Part shown: positions 10,985 through 21,932 of the stretch, one piece after another
How the letters are laid out: every line of letters starts with the position of its first letter
Position numbering within the stretch: the first letter of the stretch is position 1
Source: Alphaproteobacteria bacterium
GTDB taxonomy: Bacteria > Myxococcota_A > UBA796 > GCA-2862545
DNA: 56,707 nucleotides
NCBI GenBank assembly: GCA_020632915.1
Contig: JACKEP010000031.1
Coordinates: forward strand, 1 to 56,707
Reading direction: 5' to 3'
Notes under the pieces: model-generated
Seen by the model: the letters and a program-made list of their open reading frames with translations, nothing else
Told to the model about the DNA's origin: nothing
Database searches by the model: none
Position numbers and translations under genes: made by a program

Positions 10985-12496
10985 ATGACCAAGAAGCAGT
11001 ACCGCCCCTGGAATCCCGACCAGTCCTACCTGATCGGACCCACGCCACGCGATTGGCTCCCTGACGGCCACCTCGCCTACTTCATCCTCGAGGTGGTGTC
11101 GGAGCTCGACCTCTCCGCCATCGAGGCCGCCATCCAGGCGAAGGACCCGCGAGGCCAGCAGCCGTACCACCCGCAGATGATGGTGGCGCTGCTGCTCTAC
11201 TCGTACTCCACGGGGACCTTCTCCTCTCGGCGCATCTCGCTGGCGACCTACGAGGACGTCGCGACCCGCTTCATCACCGGTGACCAGCACCCGTTCTTTA
11301 CGAGGATCGCCGCCTTCCGGCGCGATCATCTCGCAGCCCTCGGCCAGCTGTTCGTCCAGGCCGTGAAGCTCTGCGCCCGCGCGGGGCTCGTGAAGCTCGG
11401 GCACGTCTCGCTCGACGGCACCAAGATCAAGGCGAACGCCAGCAAGCACCAGGCGATGAGCTACGACCGGATGAAGAAGGAAGAGAAGCGGCTCCAGGAC
11501 GAGATCGCGGCACTGCTGGCGCAGGCCGAGTCGGCGGACGCCGCAGAGGACGCGGCGTTCGGGCCCGACGGCGACGGCACCGACATCCCCGCCGAGCTGC
11601 GGCACCGGGAGTCGCGGCTGAAGAAGATCCGCGAGGCCAAGGCGGCGCTGGAAGAAGAGGCTCGGGTCGCGCGCGCGGCACAGCTCCGCGAGCAGGCTGC
11701 AAACAACGAGCAGATCGCGGCGACGCACCCTGATCCGAAGCAGCGCAGGGCCGCGGCGACGAACGCGAAGAAGCGTGCCGCCGCGGCGGAAGTGCTGGAC
11801 CCGAAGAAGGACGACGAGGAGCCGCCCGACGACGACCCCGGCGCTCCGACACTTCCGCTTCACCGCCCGCAGTTTGACCCATCCGGCTCACCGAAGGCGA
11901 AGGCCCAGCGGAACTTCACGGACCCGGACAGCCGCATCATGGTCGACAACACCGGCGGCTTCGTCCAGGCCTACAACGCGCAGGCCGCCGTCGAGGAAGG
12001 CAGCCAGGTCATCGTGGCGACGGCGGTGTCGAACCAGCCGCCCGACACCGAGTACCTGCAGCCGGTCATCGACGCGGTGGAGAAGGTCGCCGGCGCCCTG
12101 CCGAAGGTGCTGACCGCGGACGCCGGGTACTACTCGGCAGGGAACGCGGAGTGGTGCGAGAAGCGCGGTGTCGACGCGTACCTCTCGGTGAATCGCCAAC
12201 GGCACGGACCGGCGCCACCGCCCACCGAGACCCCGCCACCCGAGACAGCGACACCCAAGGAGAAGATGGCAGCCAAGCTGAACACGAAGGCAGGACGCGA
12301 GATGTACCGAAAGCGCAAGACCATCCCCGAGCCGGTCTTCGGCCAGATCAAGGAAGCCCGCGGCTTCCGACGCTTCCTGCTGCGGGGCATGGGCAAGGTC
12401 CGCCACGAGTGGGACCTGGTCTGCGCGACGCACAACCTGCTGAAGCTGTTCCGGGCGAGTCCCGAAGGCAGGCTGGTCCTCGCGGCCGCCGGGTAA
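10985..12496 (+). CDS. IS1182-family DDE transposase
   Basis: 503 aa, a usual length for the family. The N-terminal DUF772-type DNA-binding region includes RDWLPDGHLAYFILEVV and YHPQMMVALLLYSYSTGTFS. Catalytic acids fit DDE: Asp in SLDGTKIKANASKH, Asp in LTADAGYYSAGN and Glu in IPEPVFGQIKEARGFRRF. Between the first two acids lies a charged coiled-coil insert (about residues 155-285) rich in Lys, Glu and Ala. There is no frameshift, so the element may be active. The start ATG is 128 bp inside the left end. Confidence 0.92.
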   Translation: MTKKQYRPWNPDQSYLIGPTPRDWLPDGHLAYFILEVVSELDLSAIEAAIQAKDPRGQQPYHPQMMVALLLYSYSTGTFSSRRISLATYEDVATRFITGDQHPFFTRIAAFRRDHLAALGQLFVQAVKLCARAGLVKLGHVSLDGTKIKANASKHQAMSYDRMKKEEKRLQDEIAALLAQAESADAAEDAAFGPDGDGTDIPAELRHRESRLKKIREAKAALEEEARVARAAQLREQAANNEQIAATHPDPKQRRAAATNAKKRAAAAEVLDPKKDDEEPPDDDPGAPTLPLHRPQFDPSGSPKAKAQRNFTDPDSRIMVDNTGGFVQAYNAQAAVEEGSQVIVATAVSNQPPDTEYLQPVIDAVEKVAGALPKVLTADAGYYSAGNAEWCEKRGVDAYLSVNRQRHGPAPPPTETPPPETATPKEKMAAKLNTKAGREMYRKRKTIPEPVFGQIKEARGFRRFLLRGMGKVRHEWDLVCATHNLLKLFRASPEGRLVLAAAG

Positions 12497-12549
12497 GGGC
12501 GGGGCCCGCGGGAGTGCGGGAGCGGAATTCAAAATTCGCGCGATCGCCT

Positions 12550-12565
12550 GGCGGCGATCGCCGCC
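12550..12565. terminator. Perfect 16-bp palindrome after the transposase gene
   Basis: GGCGGCGATCGCCGCC lies 54 bp after the transposase stop and just inside the right inverted repeat. It lacks a T-run and has no room for a loop unless the centre stays unpaired, so its role as a terminator is tentative; it could instead be a protein-binding site. Confidence 0.4.
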
Positions 12566-12602
12566 AGACTGCCGTCTACGCAGCGCTACGCGCTACGGGC
12601 TG

Positions 12603-12606
12603 CTAG
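12603..12606 (+). repeat. Target-site duplication, right copy (CTAG)
   Basis: This is the second CTAG copy, directly abutting the right inverted repeat of the IS. Confidence 0.85.
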
Positions 12607-12625
12607 CTGCATCATGGGGACTCCC
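12607..12625 (-). pseudogene. Displaced start codon and ribosome binding site of the IS-interrupted gene
   Basis: On the minus strand this reads GGGAG, a short spacer, then ATGATGCAG up to the CTAG duplication. These are the original first codons of the gene whose body lies at 10065-10856. The remaining stretch to 12845 holds no gene and should carry the promoters of this lost gene and of the GGDEF-EAL gene. Confidence 0.7.
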
Positions 12626-12845
12626 GAGCGGTCCGGGATGACCGCCCCGCAGGAATCGTGACGGCCACGGCACGCTTGACCCCGAACCGCACCCGAACCA
12701 AACCGTGACTGTTCCGTTCACCCCATCCACCGCTCGTCTCCGCCGTTCCAACCTGACCATCGCGATACCGATCGAATCGCTCAAGGGGGACGTCCCACGT
12801 CCGATTCGATCCGGTACCTGAACCCACCTCCCGTCGGGAGCGCAC

Positions 12846-14819
12846 GTGCAGCAGCGACGACCCATCCTTCCCTCGGATCTGGAGCCCGACGCGCACGCGG
12901 TGGACCACCCCGGGCTGGGTTCCCAGCATGCCGGCGGTGTGGCCACGGTGGACACGGCGTCGAACGCGCCGCGCGCCGCGGGCGGCACGGACACGCCGGC
13001 GCACGCCCACAACCGCCCGGACGCCGCCGCACCCGATCCGGCCGACCTCGTCGCCGCGATGATGGCGGCGGAGATGCCGCCGCTGGACTTCCACCTGGAG
13101 TTCCAGCGCGAGACCTTCGAGGCGATGCTGGAGACGCACTTCAGCGGCATCATCCTGTACGACATGCAGGGACGCACGCTGTACGCGAGCCCCCACAGCG
13201 AGCGCCTCACCGGCTGGAGCGCCGCCGAGCGCTTCGGCCGTCCCGGCTACGAGCTCGTGCACCCCGAGGACTTCGCCGAGGCCGCCCAGTCGTGGATGAC
13301 GCTGCTGGCCGCCCCCAACAGCGAGATCACCTTCGAGCAGCGCATCCTGCGCAAGGACGGCGCCGTCATCTGGGTGGAGGCCCACCTCAAGAACCTGCTC
13401 GGCATCGAGCCGGTCAACGCCATCGTGGGCAACTACCACGACATCACCGAGCGCAAGCGCGCCTACGCCGCCGTGCGGGAGTCCGAGCTGCGGCAGCGCG
13501 ACCTCGCCAACCGGGACCACCTGACCGGGCTGCCCAACCGCCGCGCGATCACCGCCGAGCTCGACGCCGCCGTCCGTGACGTCCACGACGGCACGATCGA
13601 CGACTTCGCCTTCTGCTTCATCGACCTGGACGGCTTCAAGAAGGTCAACGACCGCCTGGGCCACCCGTTCGGCGACGCCTACCTCAAGACCACGGCCGAC
13701 CGCCTGCTGGCCGCCGTCGGCCCCGGCGACATCGTCGCCCGCATCGGCGGTGACGAGTTCGCCGTGCTCTCGCGCCACGCCGGCGACCGCCAGGCCGCCG
13801 AAGCGCTGGCCCACAAGCTCGTCCACACGCTGTCGAACCCGGCCCGCATCCGCAACCACCTCGTCCAGCTCCCCGCGTGCGTGGGCGTGGTGATCGGAGG
13901 CGGCCGCGGCTGGTCGTCGTCGGAGTACCTGCAGTACGCCGACGCCGCGCTGTACGCCGCCAAGCAGGAGGGCACCGGCCGCGTCCGCCTGTTCGACGAC
14001 ATCCTCGAGCGCCACATGCGCGACCAGTCCAACCTGGCCGCCGAGCTCTCCGCAGCCCTGGAGACCAACCAGCTCGACCTGCTCTACCAGCCCATCATCG
14101 ACATGCCGACGCGGCGCGTGGTGGGCCTGGAGGCGCTCGTCTGCTGGCACCACCCCAAGCGCGGCCTGCTCCGCGCCGGGTCGTTCATCCACGCCGCCGA
14201 GGAGACGGGCTTCGTCATCCCGATGGGCGAGTGGGTCTTCGACCGCGTGTGCCGCGACGCAGCCGTGTGGAAGCGCACGTTCGGCGACCGCGCCCCGTGG
14301 GTGTCGGCCAACCTCGCCTCCGCCCAGCTCATCCGGCAGGACTTCCCCGACTTCGTGCGCGACACCGTCGCCAGCCACGGCGTGCCCGCCGGCCTCGTGC
14401 GCTTCGAGCTCACCGAGCGGGGCCTGTTCGAGACCGAGGGCCCGTGGCGCGACCGGCTCTGGCAGGCCCAGGCCTGCGGCGTGCCGCTCATGCTCGACGA
14501 CTTCGGCACCGGCTACACGTCGATGCGCTACCTGTCCGAGTTCCCCATCTCGGTGCTCAAGCTCGACCGCGAGTACGTCGCCAAGTCCACCGCCTCCAGC
14601 CCCGACCGCCGCGACCGCGCGCTCGCGCTCATCGGCGCCGTCGGTCGCATGGGCGACGCGCTGAACATGGAGGTGCTCGCCGAGGGTGTGGAGACCGAGG
14701 AGCAGCACCGCGCCGCCCTCGACGCCGGCTGCCACCTCGGCCAGGGCTGGCTCTACGCCCGCGCGATGCCGTTCGCCGAGATCTGCGCCCACCTGGAGCA
14801 GGACGACTGGATCCTCTGA
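12846..14819 (+). CDS. PAS-GGDEF-EAL cyclic-di-GMP signalling protein
   Basis: 657 aa from a GTG with GGGAG upstream. After a disordered N-terminus (1-75) comes a PAS domain (about 90-210, ending ITERKRAYAAVRESE), a GGDEF domain with an intact RIGGDEFAVL active loop, and an EAL domain. GGDEF makes cyclic di-GMP and EAL degrades it. EAL residues are mostly present: GLEAL, ANLASAQL, ELTERG, LDDFGTGYTS, LKLDRE, EGVETEEQ and GQGWLYA. The usual EALxRW is EALVCW, so an Arg that normally helps hold the ligand is Cys. No transmembrane helix is seen, so the protein is probably soluble. Whether synthesis or hydrolysis dominates cannot be read from sequence. Confidence 0.93.
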   Translation: MQQRRPILPSDLEPDAHAVDHPGLGSQHAGGVATVDTASNAPRAAGGTDTPAHAHNRPDAAAPDPADLVAAMMAAEMPPLDFHLEFQRETFEAMLETHFSGIILYDMQGRTLYASPHSERLTGWSAAERFGRPGYELVHPEDFAEAAQSWMTLLAAPNSEITFEQRILRKDGAVIWVEAHLKNLLGIEPVNAIVGNYHDITERKRAYAAVRESELRQRDLANRDHLTGLPNRRAITAELDAAVRDVHDGTIDDFAFCFIDLDGFKKVNDRLGHPFGDAYLKTTADRLLAAVGPGDIVARIGGDEFAVLSRHAGDRQAAEALAHKLVHTLSNPARIRNHLVQLPACVGVVIGGGRGWSSSEYLQYADAALYAAKQEGTGRVRLFDDILERHMRDQSNLAAELSAALETNQLDLLYQPIIDMPTRRVVGLEALVCWHHPKRGLLRAGSFIHAAEETGFVIPMGEWVFDRVCRDAAVWKRTFGDRAPWVSANLASAQLIRQDFPDFVRDTVASHGVPAGLVRFELTERGLFETEGPWRDRLWQAQACGVPLMLDDFGTGYTSMRYLSEFPISVLKLDREYVAKSTASSPDRRDRALALIGAVGRMGDALNMEVLAEGVETEEQHRAALDAGCHLGQGWLYARAMPFAEICAHLEQDDWIL

Positions 14820-14823
14820 CGGC

Positions 14824-16806
14824 TCAGTCGAAGTAGTCGAGCAGGCGCGCAATGCGCTCGATCTCGTCGGCGTCGGCGGCCTGGGGCCCTTCGCTCCACG
14901 GGCGACGCGTGGGCTTGACCGTCTCCAGCAGGTCGTGGAGGTGGGGGATCGTGTCGAGCAGCACGCAGCCCGGCCCCATCACCGGCCCACGCCGCGCCCG
15001 CACGAACCGGGGCCACACCAGCATCAGGTGACGGCGCGCCCGCGTGACCGCGACGTAGAACAGGCGCCGCTCCTCCTCGAGCTCGTCGGGGTCGTCGAGC
15101 GAGAACGCCGACGGGAACGCGCCGTCGCCGAGCTGCACCAGGTGGACCGCGTCCCACTCCAGGCCCTTGGCCGAGTGGATGGTGGACACCGTGAGCACCT
15201 CGTCGTCGACGGCCTCGTCGGCGTCGGCGGCCTCGACCGGGTCGAGCGCGACCTCGGCGAGGAACTGGTCGAGGCTGGTGAACCGCTCGGCGAGCAGCGG
15301 GACCGAGTCGAGATCCTTCAGCCGCTTCTTCCAGTCCTCGTGGATGTCGACGATGCGCTCCTTGTAGTAGGCGATCGTCAGGTCGACGAGCGCGCCCACG
15401 TCGGCGACGAGCGGGGCGGCGTCTTCGAGGAAGCCGGCCAGGTCGACGAGATCGGCGTGGTAGCCGCGCCCCTTGTAGGCGGCCGGGTGGAGCTGCGGAT
15501 CGTCGGCGGCCGCGACGCTGTCGCCGATGCGCTGGGCCGTCTTGGCGCCGAGCCCCTTCGACCACGACAGCACCCGGAACCACGCGAGCACGTCGCGCGG
15601 GTTGGCCACCAGCCGCAGCAGCGCGAACACGTCCTTGATGTGGGCAGCCTCCGAGAACCGCAGCCCGCCGTACTTGCGGAACGGGATCCCCGCCTCGGAC
15701 AGCGCCAGCTCGAGGAGGTGGGTGTGGTGGGAGGCGCGCGCGAGGATCGCCTGTTCGTCGAGGCTGGTGCCCCCCTCGCGCAGCTCGAGCACGCGGCGCA
15801 CCACCACCTCGGCCTGGGCGTGCTCGTCCATGACGTCGGCCAGGACGGGCAGCTCCTGGCTGGGCAGGCTGGACCGCAGGTGCTTGTCGTAGCCGGTGGT
15901 GGCCGTCTCCAGGATGCCGTTGGCCAGATCGAGGATCGGCTGCACGCTGCGGTAGTTCTCCTCCAGGACGGTGACCGGGCAGTTCGGGTAGAGCTGGCCG
16001 AAGTCGAGGATGTTGCGCACGTCGGCCCCGCGGAAGCCGTAGATGCTCTGCGCCTCGTCGCCCACCACCATCAGGTTGCCGTGCACGCTCGACAGCAGCG
16101 CGGCGATCGAGGCCTGGAGGCGGTTGGTGTCCTGGTACTCGTCGACCAGCACGTGGCGGGCGGCGTGGGACAGGCGGCGGCGGGCCTCCTCGTGGTCGCG
16201 CAGCAGGCGCGCGAGCATCACGAGCAGGTCGTCGAAGTCCATCACGCCTTGCTCCTGCTTGCGCTCGGCGTAGCGGACGGCGAGGCGCTGCAGGTCGGGC
16301 TCGAGGTGGGCGTACTGGGGATACTGGTCGTCGAGGACCTGCGCGATCGTGCGGTGGGTGTTGGTGGCGCGGGAGAGCACGTCGAGCAGCGTGCCGCGCT
16401 TGGGGTAGCGCTGCTCGGTGCTGCCCAGGCCGAGCTCGCCGCGCACCATGCCGACGAGCGCCTCGGCGTCGCCCCGATCGAGGATGGTGAAGCTGGGGCT
16501 GTAGCCCAGGCGATCGGCGTGACGCCGCAGGGCGGTGTTGGCGAAGCTGTGGAACGTGCCGCCGCGCACGCCGCGGGCGCGACCGCCCACGAGCCGGGCC
16601 ACGCGGTCGAGCATCTCGCCGGCGGCGCGCCGCGTGAAGGTGAGCAGCACGATGCCCTCGGGCGGTACACCCTGCTCGATCAGCCACGCGACGCGATGCA
16701 CCAGCGTGCGCGTCTTTCCAGTACCGGCACCCGCGACGACCAGGTGGGGGCCGTCGCCGGCGGTGACCGCCCGCCGCTGCGCGTCGTTGAGCTCGCTCAG
16801 ATCCAC
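14824..16806 (-). CDS. UvrD/Rep/PcrA-type superfamily 1 DNA helicase
   Basis: 660 aa. GTG 16806 is chosen because GAGGGTGG precedes it and the protein then starts at the family-typical DLSELNDAQRRAV. Motifs in order: Walker A AGAGTGKTRT, TFTRRAAGEML, TFHSFANTALRR, motif II VLVDEYQDTN, motif III GDEAQSIYGFRGA, motif IV EENYRS, motif V STIHSAKGLEWDAVHL and motif VI FYVAVTRARRHL. The family unwinds DNA 3' to 5' in repair and replication restart. It is shorter than PcrA/UvrD (about 720 aa) and ends soon after motif VI, lacking the long C-terminal tail. The gene is convergent with the GGDEF-EAL gene, 4 nt apart. Confidence 0.93.
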   Translation of the reverse strand: MDLSELNDAQRRAVTAGDGPHLVVAGAGTGKTRTLVHRVAWLIEQGVPPEGIVLLTFTRRAAGEMLDRVARLVGGRARGVRGGTFHSFANTALRRHADRLGYSPSFTILDRGDAEALVGMVRGELGLGSTEQRYPKRGTLLDVLSRATNTHRTIAQVLDDQYPQYAHLEPDLQRLAVRYAERKQEQGVMDFDDLLVMLARLLRDHEEARRRLSHAARHVLVDEYQDTNRLQASIAALLSSVHGNLMVVGDEAQSIYGFRGADVRNILDFGQLYPNCPVTVLEENYRSVQPILDLANGILETATTGYDKHLRSSLPSQELPVLADVMDEHAQAEVVVRRVLELREGGTSLDEQAILARASHHTHLLELALSEAGIPFRKYGGLRFSEAAHIKDVFALLRLVANPRDVLAWFRVLSWSKGLGAKTAQRIGDSVAAADDPQLHPAAYKGRGYHADLVDLAGFLEDAAPLVADVGALVDLTIAYYKERIVDIHEDWKKRLKDLDSVPLLAERFTSLDQFLAEVALDPVEAADADEAVDDEVLTVSTIHSAKGLEWDAVHLVQLGDGAFPSAFSLDDPDELEEERRLFYVAVTRARRHLMLVWPRFVRARRGPVMGPGCVLLDTIPHLHDLLETVKPTRRPWSEGPQAADADEIERIARLLDYFD

Positions 16807-16979
16807 GTTCCACCCTCGCCTTGCACGCGCAGGTATCCCGCGCGGCGGACACGACCTGTCCGGCAGGGCTACGGATCCGGTGTCGCCGATCGAAACGGAT
16901 CCCACCGGTTTCGGGACACCGCCGTCGCAACCGGCCATCCTGCCTACAAATCCGCACCACGCGCACGATATCGGTACCC

Positions 16980-19076
<2,097 letters not shown>

Positions 19077-19129
19077 CGCGGTCCTTGTCCCCGCCGGGTC
19101 GCGGGCATAGCGGGCCGAACGGAGGCCCG

Positions 19130-20320
19130 ATGTCCGACCGCCCGCTGCTCATGATCCCCGGCCCGATCGAGATCTCCCCTGCCGTGCAGGCGGCCACGGG
19201 CATCGCGCCGCCCAGCCACGTCTCGCCCGCGTTCATCGAGGGCTTCGGCAGCGCGCTGGCGTCGATGCGCGCCGTGTGGCAGGCCGACGACCGGGCCCTG
19301 CCGTTCGCCGTGCCCGGCGGCGGCACCCTCGCGATGGAGGCCGCTGCCACCAACCTGGTCGCACCCGGCGAGCGCGCGGTGGTCGCGTCCACCGGCTACT
19401 TCGGCGACCGCATGGCCGAGATGCTCCGGCGGCGCGGCGCCGACGTGGTGCTCGTGCCGTCCGCGATCGGCGACGCCCCCACGCTCGCCGCCGTCGGCCA
19501 GGCCCTCGCCACCGCGCCCACGAAGGCGCTGTTCGTCACCCACGTCGACACGTCCACGGGCGTGTGCGTCGATCCGGCCCCGCTGGCCGCGCTGGCCCGC
19601 GAACACGGCGCGCTGTCCTGCTTCGACGGCGTGTGCGCCACGGCCGGCGAGACCTTCGACATGGCGGGCTGGGGCGCCGACGTCTACCTGACCGCCTCGC
19701 AGAAGGCGATCGGCCTGCCCGCGGGCCTGGCCCTGTGGGTGGCCTCCGAGCGCGCCCTCGCCGCCCGCGAGGCGCTGTCGGTGCCGCCGCCGCTCACCCT
19801 CGACTGGCAGGCGTGGCGCCCGATCATGGAGGCCTACCTCGCCGGAAAGCCGTCCTACTTCTCCACGCCGCCCACCACCCTGGCCTGGGCGCTGCGCACC
19901 GGTCTCGACGAGATCCTCGCCGGAGGCGCCACGCCGGCCGCCGCGATGCAGGCGCGCTTCGCGCTGCACAGCCGCAGCGCCGAGGCGATGCGTGCGGGGT
20001 GGACCGCCCTGGGGCTCACGGCCGTGCCGGTCACCCGCCAGCAGACGGCGCACACGCTGTCGGCGCTCTGGCTGCCCGATGGCGCCGACGCCTCGCTGCC
20101 GTCGCGCATCGCCGCCCACGGCGTGATCGTCGCCGGCGGTCTGCACCCCGAGATCCGCACGCGCTACTTCCGCGTGGGTCACATGGGCGACGTGCTGAAC
20201 CACCCCGACCGCCTGCTCACCACCGTGCGCGCGGTCGGCCTCGGCCTGCGCGACGCGGGCGTCACCGTCGACGTCGACGGTGCCGTGGCGGCCACGGCGG
20301 AGCGGCTGGGCGCGGCATGA
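19130..20320 (+). CDS. Class V PLP aminotransferase (alanine-glyoxylate / serine-pyruvate type)
   Basis: 396 aa with GGAGG just before the ATG. MIPGPIEISPAVQAA is the typical N-terminus. A Gly-rich phosphate-binding segment (PGGGTLAMEAA), Asp in SCFDGVCATAGE and the Schiff-base Lys in LTASQKAIGLPAGLAL identify a fold-type I class V enzyme of the alanine-glyoxylate, serine-glyoxylate or phosphonate aminotransferase group. These cytoplasmic enzymes move amino groups onto small 2-oxo acids. The exact substrate is uncertain. The stop overlaps the start of the next gene (ATGA). Confidence 0.9.
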   Translation: MSDRPLLMIPGPIEISPAVQAATGIAPPSHVSPAFIEGFGSALASMRAVWQADDRALPFAVPGGGTLAMEAAATNLVAPGERAVVASTGYFGDRMAEMLRRRGADVVLVPSAIGDAPTLAAVGQALATAPTKALFVTHVDTSTGVCVDPAPLAALAREHGALSCFDGVCATAGETFDMAGWGADVYLTASQKAIGLPAGLALWVASERALAAREALSVPPPLTLDWQAWRPIMEAYLAGKPSYFSTPPTTLAWALRTGLDEILAGGATPAAAMQARFALHSRSAEAMRAGWTALGLTAVPVTRQQTAHTLSALWLPDGADASLPSRIAAHGVIVAGGLHPEIRTRYFRVGHMGDVLNHPDRLLTTVRAVGLGLRDAGVTVDVDGAVAATAERLGAA

Positions 20321-21501
20321 TCCGTCCCCTGCGCGCCGCCGCGGTGCTCGGCCTCGCCGGCTGCGGCTGGCTCCGGGGCGCGACGAGCGCCGACTGCGTC
20401 ACGTGGCAGGGCGACCCGGTCCAGCTCTCGCCGCGACGCCCCGAGCCGCGCCACCACGCCACCGCCGCGTTCCTGTCCACCGGCGACGTGATGGTGAGCT
20501 GGCAGGTGGGCAAGACGCCCGCGTTCGTCGCCACCCGCACGTTCACCGACCGGCTCCAGACCCGCACCCGCGAGGGGCGGATCGACGACATGGACAGCCG
20601 CGCCACCCACCCCCAGCTCGCCGTGGGCCCCGACGACGTCGTCTCGATGCTGTGGACCGACGAGGTCTCGGGCGAGCTCGCGTGGCGTCCGCTCGACGGC
20701 AACGGCGAGCCGCGGGCCCCGGCCCTCGACCTACGGGGCGACGGCGCCGAGCGCCCCGCGCTCTACGGCGACCTGTCCTACGGACCCCAGGGCGACCTCG
20801 TCGCCACCTGGTTCACCGAGCCGGCCCGGTGGTCGGTCGCGCGGCTCGACGGCAAGCGCTGGGCCCGCCAGGCGCTACCCACGCTCCCCGACACCCACAT
20901 CGGCGGTCCTGGCGCGGTCGCCCACGCCCCCGACGGCACCGCGTGGGTCGCGTGGCCCGAGCGCGCCGGCGCCCAGGGCGAGGGCGGCACCGCCACGCTG
21001 CGCGCCGCCACGCTCACCGGCGACACGCTCTCGGCGCCGCTGACCCTGCTGCAGACCGACGACAACGCCCAGCGGCTCGCGCTCGCGTTCGCGGGCGGGG
21101 ACGTCGTCACCGCCTGGACCCGCTACCCCACCCAGGACGGCGCCTGGGGGGTGTTCCTCGGCACGTGGCACCCCGACGGCACCCCGGCCTCCCCCCCGCG
21201 ACAGCTCGGCGGAGACGGCGCGCGCATGGTCGACATCGCCACGCTCGACGACCTCGTCTTCGCCGCGTGGGAGGCCCCGGCCGGCGACGACCGCCACGAC
21301 CTGTGGATCCAGGCCTTCGACCCGTCCGGCGCGCCGCGCTGCACGCCCCAGCGGGTGCACGGGCCCGACGACCTGGACGACACCCGCGCCAACCTGGCCG
21401 TGCGACGCGACGCCGACGGCCGGGTGCACGGCGTGGTGGTGTGGCAGCGCGGGCCGACGAACAGCCGCGACGCCGTGTGGGGTCACCGCTTCACCCGGTG
21501 A
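20317..21501 (+). CDS. Lipoprotein with beta-propeller-like repeats
   Basis: 394 aa. The signal is short with lipobox LGLAGCG. The mature part shows repeated strand patterns with Trp and Asp turns (VMVSWQVG, VVSMLWTDE, LVATWFTE, TAWVAWPE, VVTAWTRY, LVFAAWEAP, GVVVWQRG), about 45-55 residues apart. This fits a six- or seven-bladed propeller similar to sialidase/BNR-type folds. The start overlaps the aminotransferase stop by ATGA, which is odd for a cytoplasmic enzyme and a surface lipoprotein. Function is unknown. Confidence 0.75.
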   Translation: MIRPLRAAAVLGLAGCGWLRGATSADCVTWQGDPVQLSPRRPEPRHHATAAFLSTGDVMVSWQVGKTPAFVATRTFTDRLQTRTREGRIDDMDSRATHPQLAVGPDDVVSMLWTDEVSGELAWRPLDGNGEPRAPALDLRGDGAERPALYGDLSYGPQGDLVATWFTEPARWSVARLDGKRWARQALPTLPDTHIGGPGAVAHAPDGTAWVAWPERAGAQGEGGTATLRAATLTGDTLSAPLTLLQTDDNAQRLALAFAGGDVVTAWTRYPTQDGAWGVFLGTWHPDGTPASPPRQLGGDGARMVDIATLDDLVFAAWEAPAGDDRHDLWIQAFDPSGAPRCTPQRVHGPDDLDDTRANLAVRRDADGRVHGVVVWQRGPTNSRDAVWGHRFTR

Positions 21502-21519
21502 CCCGCGCGCCCCGTCGCG

Positions 21520-21864
21520 TCAGCCGCGAACGCGACGGCGCCGCGTGAGCCCCACGAGCGCCAGCCCCGCGAGCAGGCCGGCACCCGCAGCGCCACCGCC
21601 CTGGTTGCAGCCCAGGCAGCCGCCCGGATCGCCGGCCAGATCGGCCGCGGTCTGGCCGCCGTAGGGGTAGGGCAGGCCGGTGTCGACCACCACGTCGGTG
21701 TCGACGTCGGTGTCGTCGGTGTCCTTGGCGTCGGTGTCGGTGTCGATCGGATCGACGTCGGTGTCGGAGTCGGACGCACCGGTCTCGAACGGGATGAACG
21801 TGTCTCCGTCGTCGGTTCCGGCGTACGCCGTCCCCAGCATCAGCGCGACCAGCCACACCTGCAT
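21520..21864 (-). CDS. Minimal MYXO-CTERM-like surface protein
   Basis: 114 aa with GGAGG 6 nt before the ATG. It consists almost only of a signal peptide (MQVWLVALMLGTAYA), an acidic Asp/Thr linker (DTDVDPIDTDTDAKDTDD), a short PYPYGG segment and a sorting-type tail: GCLGCNQGGG, a hydrophobic helix (AGLLAGLALVGL) and TRRRRVRG. The same GCxGC, helix, Arg layout occurs inside the first protein of the window. Such tails are recognised in Myxococcota by a rhomboid/CPBP-type sorting protease and lead to surface anchoring through the Cys. Confidence 0.8.
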   Translation of the reverse strand: MQVWLVALMLGTAYAGTDDGDTFIPFETGASDSDTDVDPIDTDTDAKDTDDTDVDTDVVVDTGLPYPYGGQTAADLAGDPGGCLGCNQGGGAAGAGLLAGLALVGLTRRRRVRG

Positions 21865-21932
21865 CCGTTCCTCCAGGAGCCCCCCCTAGCCGCGCGTCGG
21901 CTGCTGCGCCGCTCGCCAGATGCCAGGGTGCG

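Larger units (their letters stand above)
10857..12602 (+). mobile_element. IS1182-type insertion sequence, 1746 bp, complete
   Basis: The ends are imperfect 20-bp inverted repeats: left 10857-10876 CAGCGTGTACCGTGTAGCGC; right (12583-12602, read on the minus strand) CAGCCCGTAGCGCGTAGCGC, with 16 of 20 identical. CTAG is duplicated at both edges. One intact transposase gene lies inside. A perfect 16-bp palindrome GGCGGCGATCGCCGCC (12550-12565) follows the gene and may end its transcript. The intact ORF and clear target duplication suggest a recent insertion. It disrupts the start of the minus-strand gene at 10065. Confidence 0.9.

Noticed and set aside
12612..14852. Minus-strand open frame opposite the GGDEF-EAL gene
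   Set aside because: Its composition is shadow-like, while the plus strand has complete PAS, GGDEF and EAL motifs.
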